The notes below the pieces were generated by a model, which searched no databases, had not been told where the DNA came from, and was given only the letters and a program-made list of their open reading frames with translations. Below, one piece after another: positions 26,049 to 33,273 of a stretch of DNA of 64,000 nt. The DNA comes from Terriglobia bacterium (GTDB lineage Bacteria; Acidobacteriota; Terriglobia; Terriglobales; Acidobacteriaceae), in NCBI GenBank assembly GCA_020072815.1, contig JAIQGE010000012.1:1-64000 (forward strand), read 5' to 3'. How positions within the stretch are numbered: position 1 is the first letter of the stretch; every line of letters begins with the position of its first letter. The translations under genes were made by a program, and so were the position numbers.

Positions 26049-27278
26049 TTGTGCTTTAAGAACGCGCTTACAAACCGCCGGGGGTCTCCGGCGAAACAAA
26101 AGTCCCAAGGTTCTAGTTTGCAACAACAACACAATTCGCAAGCCATTAAGCCGGCGTTGGCTGGGCCACTGGGCGCATGGGAGTTGTTTCCCGGAACGCA
26201 TGTGCTGGGTATACGCGCACTGGACCGCTACATTCAGGCGCCTAGTGAGAAGTGCGAAGCGATTCAGCACGCCCTCTCCGCCATGGACGGCCAACATACT
26301 CTGGAGGAGATTGCGGACTCGCTGCGTTCCGCAGGCTGGGCGATGGACATGCAAGGTCTTTACCGCAAAGCAGCCGGCGCAGGTCTGATCGAAGGTATTC
26401 CCTTCGTGGGCGATATGAGTCGGGTCTCCTTGCGGCTGCTGGAACTGAACATCGAGCGCTTCTTCCGCAACGCCGTTTGGATTCGCAGGCTCTATCCGCA
26501 GTTGGCGTGCCTGCCGTTCCTGGCCATCACCGGCGCGATCACCACATTGTTTTACTCTGGAGTCAATTTCCTTCATCTGGCACTACCCAAAGTCTGGCGG
26601 CCTATCGGAGCGGAACAATGGATCGCGGTATTCGCGGGCATTCTGCTCTCCATCTTGTTGCACGAAGGCGCCCACGCTGTCACGGCGACCAGGTATGGCC
26701 TGGTGCCTTCGCGCATTCGTTTGCTTGGCTATCTTGGATTCATTCCCTATCTGGTGCTTTCGATACCCGGTCTGTACACTGTGCCTCCCAAGGCGCGGCT
26801 GAAGATCTGGGGGGCAGGGCCTCTGGGCAGCCTGATGGCTGCTTCGGTGGCGCAAATCGGCGCCGCTTTGGTGGGCCCAACCGGATTCCCTCACCTATGC
26901 CTGTCTACGCTCGCGCAAGTCAATCTCTTGGTCGCGATCTGGAATCTTTGCCCTCTGGTGCCGACCGATGGCTATTTCATCCTGTGTACTCTGGTTCGTT
27001 CTCATAACCTCCGTTTCCATGCCTGGAGCGCGATCGCGGACGTGTTTCGCCTGCGACGCAGGCCTTCGATGGTACTGATCATCTTCGGGATTCTGAGCGT
27101 GGGGCTGCTGGCCATTTTGTGGCAAAGGAATGTCTCCAGAATTCTGCACTTCTTCTCTCATTCTGTGTTGGGCTATGTGGTGATCGCGGCAGTCACGATT
27201 CTCTTGATTGTCCGCCAGATAATGCTTGTCTCCGCGCGCAAGTCGGCGATGGAAGCAGCGCAGGGGAGCAAATCATGA
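26049..27278 (+). CDS. PqqD-like domain fused to M50-type (site-2) membrane metalloprotease
   Basis: 409 residues, or fewer if translation starts at TTG 26118. A PqqD-like winged helix (about 45-115, LFPGTHVLGIRALDRYIQAP) precedes a polytopic M50 domain. The zinc motif is HEGAH (HExxH), and NLCPLVPTDG supplies the third ligand region (NxxPxxxxDG). Four to six hydrophobic segments surround it. Related proteins occur in peptide-maturation loci, where they may cut or export a leader-bearing peptide. It starts 62 bp after the 41-aa peptide, and its stop overlaps the ketosynthase start. Confidence 0.82.
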   Translation: MCFKNALTNRRGSPAKQKSQGSSLQQQHNSQAIKPALAGPLGAWELFPGTHVLGIRALDRYIQAPSEKCEAIQHALSAMDGQHTLEEIADSLRSAGWAMDMQGLYRKAAGAGLIEGIPFVGDMSRVSLRLLELNIERFFRNAVWIRRLYPQLACLPFLAITGAITTLFYSGVNFLHLALPKVWRPIGAEQWIAVFAGILLSILLHEGAHAVTATRYGLVPSRIRLLGYLGFIPYLVLSIPGLYTVPPKARLKIWGAGPLGSLMAASVAQIGAALVGPTGFPHLCLSTLAQVNLLVAIWNLCPLVPTDGYFILCTLVRSHNLRFHAWSAIADVFRLRRRPSMVLIIFGILSVGLLAILWQRNVSRILHFFSHSVLGYVVIAAVTILLIVRQIMLVSARKSAMEAAQGSKS

Positions 27279-28507
27279 GCGCGGATCCAATCGTAGTTAC
27301 AGGACTGGGGCTTGTTACCCCCATCGGGACTGGCAAGAAAGAGTTCTGGGCAGCGCTCTTGCGGGGCGAGAACGGGATTCGCCCCATCCGCACTCTTGAC
27401 ACTTCTTTGTACCGCACGCACCGCGGAGGAGAAGTCCAGGACTTTTCCCCTGAACCGTATTTCAAGAATACCAGCCCGCAAAATGTTGGACGCTGCGCCC
27501 ATCTGGCCGTGGCCGCAAGCCGCCTGGCTTTGGAAGACAGCGGCATTGACCTCAACAGTGTTCAGCCTGCGCGCGCAGGCGTGGTATGCGGCACCACCAT
27601 GGGTGAAAGCCCCACCGCGGAAAAACTCGATACCTGTATCGCATCCGGAGACATGCAAGCAGCCAGCGCCGTGGACATGTTCCAGTTCCCTTCAGAAATG
27701 GTGCCCATTGCGGTGGCGCGTGAATTCGACTGGAGCGGTCCGGCCAGCATCATGTCTACCGCTTGCGCCGCCAGCAATTACGCCATCGGCTATGCTGCTG
27801 ATCTCTTGCGCATGGGCGTGGTTGACCTGATGGTTGCCGGCGGATCAGACCCGCTCTCGCGCGTGGTGTTTACGGGCTTCAATTCCATGTTGGCGGTCGC
27901 GCCGGAACGCTGCCAGCCCTTCGACCTTCATCGCAAAGGCATGTGCGTGAGCGAAGGATCAGCCATGCTGGTCCTGGAACGCGCCAGCCATGCTCGCCGG
28001 CGCGGCGCACCGATTTACGCTGAAGTGGTTTCCTACGGTACGAGCAATGATGCCTACCACATGACCGCGCCCCATCCTCAGGCCAGGGGAGCAGTGCGGG
28101 CCGTACAGCAGGCATTCCGGGAAGGGCAGGTGGCGGCCGACAGCATTGACTACATCAGCGCCCACGGTACCGGGACGCCCGCGAACGACAAGATTGAAAC
28201 CATGGCCATGAAGCGTGTCTTTGGCGACGCTGCTTATTCCATTCCCATGAGTTCCATTAAATCCATGCTGGGCCACACCATGGGAGCAGCGGGAGCGATT
28301 GAAGCGGTGGCCAGCATTTTGGCGATTCAAAATAACGTGCTGCCGCCGACCATTAACTATTGTGAGCCTGATCCTGAATGTGATCTGGATTACGTACCCA
28401 ACCACGCGCGGGATAAGAAGGTCCGTACTGTGCTGAGCAATTCCTTCGCCTTCGGAGGTAATTGTGCGGCGCTGGTATTGCGCGAATATTCGACCAACGG
28501 TCACTAG
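27275..28507 (+). CDS. Beta-ketoacyl synthase, KS-alpha/FabF-like
   Basis: 410 residues with the complete thiolase-fold active site: Cys164 in STACAAS, His297 in SAHGTGT and His334 in GHTMGAAG. It would condense malonyl-ACP units on an acyl chain. The ATG at 27275 follows CAGGGGAG and overlaps the protease stop by 4 bp. The next gene is a catalytically dead homologue, so the two resemble the KS-alpha/KS-beta heterodimer of type II polyketide synthases rather than housekeeping FabF. Confidence 0.9.
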   Translation: MSADPIVVTGLGLVTPIGTGKKEFWAALLRGENGIRPIRTLDTSLYRTHRGGEVQDFSPEPYFKNTSPQNVGRCAHLAVAASRLALEDSGIDLNSVQPARAGVVCGTTMGESPTAEKLDTCIASGDMQAASAVDMFQFPSEMVPIAVAREFDWSGPASIMSTACAASNYAIGYAADLLRMGVVDLMVAGGSDPLSRVVFTGFNSMLAVAPERCQPFDLHRKGMCVSEGSAMLVLERASHARRRGAPIYAEVVSYGTSNDAYHMTAPHPQARGAVRAVQQAFREGQVAADSIDYISAHGTGTPANDKIETMAMKRVFGDAAYSIPMSSIKSMLGHTMGAAGAIEAVASILAIQNNVLPPTINYCEPDPECDLDYVPNHARDKKVRTVLSNSFAFGGNCAALVLREYSTNGH

Positions 28508-28516
28508 AGAGCCATC

Positions 28517-29716
28517 ATGCGGAGAATCGTTGTAACCGGAATCGGTCTGGTGCTGCCCCTGGGAACGGGGAAAGAGCAGGCGTGGCAGGCCTTGTGCGCC
28601 GGGCAGGACGGCGCCTCTGATGTCTCAACCTTTGACACTGCCGGGCTGGGAACGGTGAAGGCCGCGGAGATCAAAGATGTAAGCCAATTGCGCGGACGCA
28701 AGAGCGTTTGGGCCGTGAGCCGCGGAATGATCATGGGGTTCGCCGCCGCCAAGCTTGCTCTGGAAGATTCGCAAATCACCGTCACTCCGGAAAATAAGGA
28801 CAACATTGGCGTGGTTTACGGGTCAACATTCACAGGTTTAGCTCCCTTGGCGAAATTTGATCAGGAAGCGTTGCGCAACGGGCCTCGTATTGCCGATCCG
28901 CTGATGTTCCCCAGCACAGGATCGAGCGCACCCGCCTGCCAGGTGTCCATCGTGCTGGGAGTAGACGCATTCAACACCACATTGTCGAATGGCCAGACAG
29001 CCAGCTTGGATGCCATTCAGTACGGAATGCAATTCATTGAACTGGGCCGCGCCACCACAGTCTTGGCCGGAGGCGTGGAAGACCTGTGCTTCGAGCGTTT
29101 CTTTGGTTACCACACCCAGCAACTGCTTGCCGATTCAGCGGCCAGACCGTTCGATTCCGCGCGCACCGGCATGCTCCTGGGCGAAGGCAGCGCCGTCTTG
29201 GTGCTGGAAGACCTGGATTCCGCCAAGCAACGCCAGGTCCCGATCTATGCTGAGATTGCAGGCTACGGCGCCTATCTGACGCCAAAACCGGAAGAAGCCA
29301 GTGAGATCAATGCTGCTGTGCAATCCATGGGAAAGGCCTTGCAGCAGGCGGGCATGCAGCCGAGCCAGATTGACGCTGTTTTTGCCGGCGGCAATGGCAG
29401 CCACATTGGCGACTTTGTTGAAGCCCGCGCCCTGGCTGAGCTGTTCCAAGGCAGCGTTCCCAGCCTCACCGCGGTGAAATCCATGCTGGGAGAAACTTAT
29501 AGCGCCGCCGGGGCCATTCAAAGTGCCGTGGCGGCCCTGTCGCTCTATCATCAAACCGTCCCTGGCACCATTCACTTTAGCCAGCCGGACCCGTTATGTC
29601 CGGTTGCCTCAGTCGTACAAACCACACAACCCAAAACCATGTCTTCCGTCATGGTCAACACCTTCGGAAGCACAGGAAACTTTGCGAGTCTCATACTAAA
29701 AAGCTATGAAAACTAA
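28517..29716 (+). CDS. KS-beta / chain-length-factor-like ketosynthase homologue
   Basis: 399 residues with the ketosynthase fold but no catalytic triad. The active-site Cys is Gln160 (LSNGQTAS), the first His is Gly291 (AGGNGS) and the second His is Glu326 (LGETYSAAG). Cys-to-Gln is the mark of chain-length factors, which pair with an active KS and set chain length. It begins 9 bp after the active KS. The protein diverges throughout from its partner, so this is an old paralogue and not a recent copy. Confidence 0.88.
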   Translation: MRRIVVTGIGLVLPLGTGKEQAWQALCAGQDGASDVSTFDTAGLGTVKAAEIKDVSQLRGRKSVWAVSRGMIMGFAAAKLALEDSQITVTPENKDNIGVVYGSTFTGLAPLAKFDQEALRNGPRIADPLMFPSTGSSAPACQVSIVLGVDAFNTTLSNGQTASLDAIQYGMQFIELGRATTVLAGGVEDLCFERFFGYHTQQLLADSAARPFDSARTGMLLGEGSAVLVLEDLDSAKQRQVPIYAEIAGYGAYLTPKPEEASEINAAVQSMGKALQQAGMQPSQIDAVFAGGNGSHIGDFVEARALAELFQGSVPSLTAVKSMLGETYSAAGAIQSAVAALSLYHQTVPGTIHFSQPDPLCPVASVVQTTQPKTMSSVMVNTFGSTGNFASLILKSYEN

Positions 29717-30305
29717 AACGTTTGTGAAAATCTGCTCTCGAGTTGCCTCCATTGCGGTGCTCTTCGCGGCGGCTCTGTCCGCGTCCGCAGGCGCGCCGCA
29801 AACGGTTTCACCGGGGTCAGCGGCCCCCGACCTCACGTTCAAAGACCAGTTTGAAAAGGAAACAAAACTGATCTCTCAGTACAAAGACCAGATGATCCTG
29901 ATCATTGCCTGGGACCGCGTGGGAAATGACTACTTGTCGAACTGGATGAACGCGGTACGCAAGGTTTATCCGGGCGGGCCCAACCGGGTGGTTACATTTG
30001 TGTTCCTGGCCAATTTCAAGGGAGCACCCGGGTTCTTGCAGGACAACATCAAACGCAAGTACCAGAAGACGACGGATGGAAAGCAGAATGGAGCCATCCT
30101 TCTCGATTGGGACGGTACGTTCGCCAAGACCTTTGGCTTCCACGATGACGTGACCAACGTATATCTTGTGGATGCAAAAGGGATTCTTCGCGCCACAGCC
30201 TATGGCAAGGGGACTGGGGACGAAGTGCAACCCATCTTGCGTGAGATCGGCAATCTTTCGGCCAATGCTCCTAAAGGTCCAAATCCCACAGAATCGAGGC
30301 GTTAA
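29706..30305 (+). CDS. Secreted thioredoxin-fold (redoxin-like) protein without CxxC
   Basis: 199 residues with a signal peptide (about 1-29, LFAAALSASAGA). The body has the AhpC/TlpA-like pattern PGSAAPDLTFKDQFEKETKLISQYKD and an ILIIAWDRVGNDY segment where redoxins carry the active Cys or CxxC; here there is no cysteine. NVYLVDAKGILRATAYGKG resembles the conserved strand-turn of TlpA-like proteins. Redox catalysis therefore seems unlikely; a structural or chaperone role is a guess. The gene overlaps the KS-beta gene by 11 bp. Confidence 0.7.
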   Translation: MKTKTFVKICSRVASIAVLFAAALSASAGAPQTVSPGSAAPDLTFKDQFEKETKLISQYKDQMILIIAWDRVGNDYLSNWMNAVRKVYPGGPNRVVTFVFLANFKGAPGFLQDNIKRKYQKTTDGKQNGAILLDWDGTFAKTFGFHDDVTNVYLVDAKGILRATAYGKGTGDEVQPILREIGNLSANAPKGPNPTESRR

Positions 30306-30309
30306 TTCC

Positions 30310-30561
30310 ATGGAGGAACAGATTCGCAGCACGTTGACCAAGGCCGTCTCTGAGTTTCTTGAGCAGCCGGAAGAGTCCATTGATTGCTCCGCTGAACTGG
30401 CTGACGTAGGTGTTGATTCATTACAGGCAGTGCAGCTTCTGGTCTTGCTGGAGCGGACCTACCACATTGAGATCAGCGAAGAAGAGTTGAAAAACTTTAC
30501 CTCCATTGATTCCATTGTGGCCCGTATATCCAAGCATCCCAAGATCGCGGTTCGGGCATAA
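30310..30561 (+). CDS. Acyl carrier protein
   Basis: 83 residues with the phosphopantetheine site at Ser37 in VGVDSLQAV, an acidic first half and four helices. It is not the housekeeping AcpP by context, since it lies between cluster genes. It would carry the growing chain for the KS pair, dehydratase and reductase. ATG 30310 is 4 bp after the previous stop; the frame extended upstream overlaps that gene. Confidence 0.92.
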   Translation: MEEQIRSTLTKAVSEFLEQPEESIDCSAELADVGVDSLQAVQLLVLLERTYHIEISEEELKNFTSIDSIVARISKHPKIAVRA

Positions 30562-30567
30562 CGGCGG

Positions 30568-31056
30568 ATGAAACAAGTGCAATCTTCCCCGTCCCCGGCG
30601 TCAACTGCCCCGGTGCTGGGTTTCGAACAGATCCGGGACATCATGGTCCACCGCTTTCCGTTTCTCATGCTGGACCGCGTGACTGTCCTGGAAAAGGGCT
30701 CGCGGCTGGTTGCGATCAAGAACATCACCGGCAACGAAATCTGGTTTCTCGGGCATTTCCCCAAGCAGGCGATCATGCCCGGCGTTCTCATGATTGAAGC
30801 CATGGCCCAGGCGGCTTCCTTGCTCGATACCCTCAGCCGTGACGATGTGCATCCCGAAGCGGCCAGGTATCTGGGCCGCGTGGAGGCGCAGTTTCAGCGC
30901 ATGATCGTGCCGGGGGACGTCATGGAAATCGAGGTGGTTTTGCTGAAGCAAATCAGCTACGCCGTGATTGCCAAGAGCCACGTTCGCGTGGACGGAAACA
31001 TCGCGTGTTCCGCGGAACTGATGCTTGGGACCAAGGCCCCAGACCGGGAGAAATGA
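30568..31056 (+). CDS. FabZ-like beta-hydroxyacyl-ACP dehydratase
   Basis: 162 residues with a hot-dog fold. MVHRFPFLMLDRV and FLGHFPKQAIMPGVLMIEAMAQ match FabZ, with the catalytic His in GHFP and Glu in MIEAMAQ. The N-terminal 15 residues are an added flexible segment compared with usual FabZ. It starts 6 bp after the acyl carrier gene. It would remove water from beta-hydroxyacyl intermediates. Confidence 0.9.
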   Translation: MKQVQSSPSPASTAPVLGFEQIRDIMVHRFPFLMLDRVTVLEKGSRLVAIKNITGNEIWFLGHFPKQAIMPGVLMIEAMAQAASLLDTLSRDDVHPEAARYLGRVEAQFQRMIVPGDVMEIEVVLLKQISYAVIAKSHVRVDGNIACSAELMLGTKAPDREK

Positions 31057-31065
31057 CCGGGAGAA

Positions 31066-31821
31066 ATGACCAGCCAACCCATTCTGACCCTGCAAGGCAA
31101 GACGGCCATTGTCACCGGTGGAAGCCGGGGGATCGGCCGGGCGATCGTGGACTGCCTGCTCGCGCTGGATGCGCGCGTGGTGTTCACGTATCTGCGTCCC
31201 CGCGACAACCAGGAAGAACTGGCGCGGAACGGGCACGCGGATAGCGTGCTGGCCATCCAGGCTGATGTGCGGGAGAGCGCTTCTGTCTCCCAGGTGATGG
31301 AAGCTGCACACAACAAGTTCGGCGGCGTGCAGATCCTGATCAACAATGCAGGCATTACTCGCGATACGGCCATCCGGACCATGACAGAGCAGGATTGGGA
31401 CGACGTAATGGACACCAACCTGCGCGGCGCTTTCCTCTCCACCAAGGCGGTAGCGCCGTTGTTCATGCGCCAGATGTACGGACGCATCATTAATGTGACG
31501 TCTATCAGTGGAACGCGGGGGGTGGCCGGCCAGAGCAACTACTCGGCGGCCAAGGCGGGCATGATCGGGATGACGAAATCTCTGGCGCGCGAGTTCGCGC
31601 CTTTCAACATCACCGTAAACGCGGTGGCACCGGGATTTATTGAGACGGAAATGCTGAACCCGCTCACACCCGCTTACCGGACGAAAATGACCCAGCAGAC
31701 GCCCATGCGGAGGTTCGGTTGTCCGGAAGAAGTCGCCAAGGTCGTTAGCTTCCTGGCTTCAGACGCCGCCAGCTATATTACCGGGCAGGTGCTGAGCGTG
31801 GATGGCGGCCTCGGCATCTAG
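31066..31821 (+). CDS. FabG-like beta-ketoacyl-ACP reductase
   Basis: 251 residues, classical SDR. NADPH site TGGSRGIGRA, NNAG in INNAGITRD, catalytic Ser in VTSISGT, YxxxK in SNYSAAKAG. The close match to FabG and the position between dehydratase and hydratase genes indicate reduction of beta-ketoacyl-ACP. The upstream gene ends in a repeated CCGGGAGAAATGA, so both possible starts lie in a duplicated stretch; the second ATG, 31066, is the SDR start. Confidence 0.92.
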   Translation: MTSQPILTLQGKTAIVTGGSRGIGRAIVDCLLALDARVVFTYLRPRDNQEELARNGHADSVLAIQADVRESASVSQVMEAAHNKFGGVQILINNAGITRDTAIRTMTEQDWDDVMDTNLRGAFLSTKAVAPLFMRQMYGRIINVTSISGTRGVAGQSNYSAAKAGMIGMTKSLAREFAPFNITVNAVAPGFIETEMLNPLTPAYRTKMTQQTPMRRFGCPEEVAKVVSFLASDAASYITGQVLSVDGGLGI

Positions 31822-31861
31822 GCGCGCCGAAAGGACGCGTTGCACAGTAAAAGGAGATTGC

Positions 31862-32407
31862 ATGACCCAATCAAAGCCCAAAATGCGAGCTGTCGTGGCA
31901 GTCTTTACCTTGTTGATTTGCGCCGTGGCCATGGTTGCCACCGCATCTACGCGTAACAAATCTGCCGGCAACAAATCTGCCGGCAACAAAGACGAGTCCA
32001 CAAAACAAGAAATCAACAAGACCTTCGATGACTACGTAACCGGCTGGAGAACCGGCAACGTCGAAATGCTATCGAAGATTTATGCGAATGACGCCAGGGT
32101 CTCCGCCTACTGGCCGGATCCCTCCCGTCCCGGGCTTCTGGAGGGATGGCCCAAGATTTCCAAGAACCTCAAAGACATTTTTGAACGCCTCCATGAAATC
32201 TCACCCTACGGAATGGATTTGGATTTCAATGACCGCATCATTGATCTTTACGGCGATACGGCAGTTCTAACCACAAGCTGGGTATGGAAGCATCCCGCAG
32301 ACCCTGCGTTCGGGACCGGACGCGGCACGTTCATTTTTCAGCGCCGCGGGTCCAAATGGGTCATTGTTCATGAGCACTCTTCCGTCACACCCTTTGACAG
32401 CAAGTAG
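31862..32407 (+). CDS. Secreted SnoaL/NTF2-like protein
   Basis: 181 residues with a signal sequence or membrane anchor (about 9-29). The mature part begins with a repeated NKSAGNKSAGNKDE linker, encoded by a 15-bp tandem repeat. The NTF2-like domain (about 50-180) has INKTFDDYVTGWRTGNVEMLSKIYANDARVS and a terminal GTFIFQRRGSKWVIVHEHSS. SnoaL-like proteins include polyketide cyclases and many binding proteins. Its export makes catalysis on a cytosolic ACP-bound chain unlikely. Confidence 0.75.
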   Translation: MTQSKPKMRAVVAVFTLLICAVAMVATASTRNKSAGNKSAGNKDESTKQEINKTFDDYVTGWRTGNVEMLSKIYANDARVSAYWPDPSRPGLLEGWPKISKNLKDIFERLHEISPYGMDLDFNDRIIDLYGDTAVLTTSWVWKHPADPAFGTGRGTFIFQRRGSKWVIVHEHSSVTPFDSK

Positions 32408-33242
32408 CATTGGAAAGGCGAATACGTTGGATCCTCTGGAATACTCGAGCCGCGATTCGATTGCGGAGGTGACCTTTATCGCTGGGTCGCTTCATCGCAG
32501 TTTCGTCGCCGCGCTGGCAGGAGCGCTGGATTGGCTGGACACCAAACCGGACATCAAAGCTGTGATTTTTGCCGGCAGCAAGAATGTTTTCATGTCCGGC
32601 GCTGATGTGCGCGAGGTCAGCAACTTGAACAGTGAGGCCGACGTCACTGATTTTCTTCGCCTCCCGCACCAGTTGATGGCCAGGATCTACAACATGAACA
32701 AGATCACCATCGCGGCGATCAACGGCTACTGCCTGGGCGGCGGCCTGGAAGTTGCCCTGGCATGTGATATTCGAATCGCGGCCAATGATCTAAAAGACTC
32801 CGCCGGAGATGAACTCGCGTTCATGGGCTTCCCCGAGGTAAAACTGGGACTGGTGCCGGCCCTGGGAGGCGCTTCCACTCTGGTGGCCACCATCGGACGT
32901 TCCCGTGCTTTGGACATTCTTTATAGCGGCCGGCTGGTAACTGTCTCCCGAGGCTTGGAGATCGGACTGGTGGATTTTGCTGTTCCCCGGAACCAACTTA
33001 TGGAAGAATCCCGCCGGCGGGCCGATGAGCTCTCCGCCAACTCGCAGCCGGCAACACAAAGTTTGAAGCGCCTGATCCAGTCGGCTTTGGTCCCGGAATA
33101 TGCGGGAACGTTACAACGGGCCAGAGAAGAATTTGCGTTTTGCTGCACCTCTGGAGACAAGAACCAGCGGCTTGAATTGTCACGGCAGATGCGGATTAAC
33201 AATTTCCGCCAAACATTAACCACGACAAAAACCAACGAATGA
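32370..33242 (+). CDS. Enoyl-CoA hydratase/isomerase (crotonase family)
   Basis: About 290 residues. The crotonase oxyanion holes appear as FMSGADVREV and INGYCLGGGLEVALACDIRIA. The Glu in FMGFPEVKLGLVPALGG aligns near the catalytic region. Crotonase relatives in polyketide loci act in chain branching or double-bond placement. Start choice is uncertain: ATG 32370 overlaps the previous gene by 38 bp, while TTG 32427 has AAAGG upstream and avoids the overlap. Confidence 0.85.
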   Translation: MSTLPSHPLTASSIGKANTLDPLEYSSRDSIAEVTFIAGSLHRSFVAALAGALDWLDTKPDIKAVIFAGSKNVFMSGADVREVSNLNSEADVTDFLRLPHQLMARIYNMNKITIAAINGYCLGGGLEVALACDIRIAANDLKDSAGDELAFMGFPEVKLGLVPALGGASTLVATIGRSRALDILYSGRLVTVSRGLEIGLVDFAVPRNQLMEESRRRADELSANSQPATQSLKRLIQSALVPEYAGTLQRAREEFAFCCTSGDKNQRLELSRQMRINNFRQTLTTTKTNE

Positions 33243-33273
33243 CCTGCGTTAAAGGTCCGGAACCACGAACCCT

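Noticed and set aside
26252-27007. 251-codon alternative frame inside the M50 gene
   Set aside because: The M50 frame has HEGAH and NxxPxxxxDG; the other is a shadow.
27275-28507. Reading this as housekeeping FabF with routine fatty-acid genes
   Set aside because: It is paired with a dead homologue and embedded among PqqD-like fusions, which housekeeping fab clusters do not show; not excluded for the enzyme activity itself.
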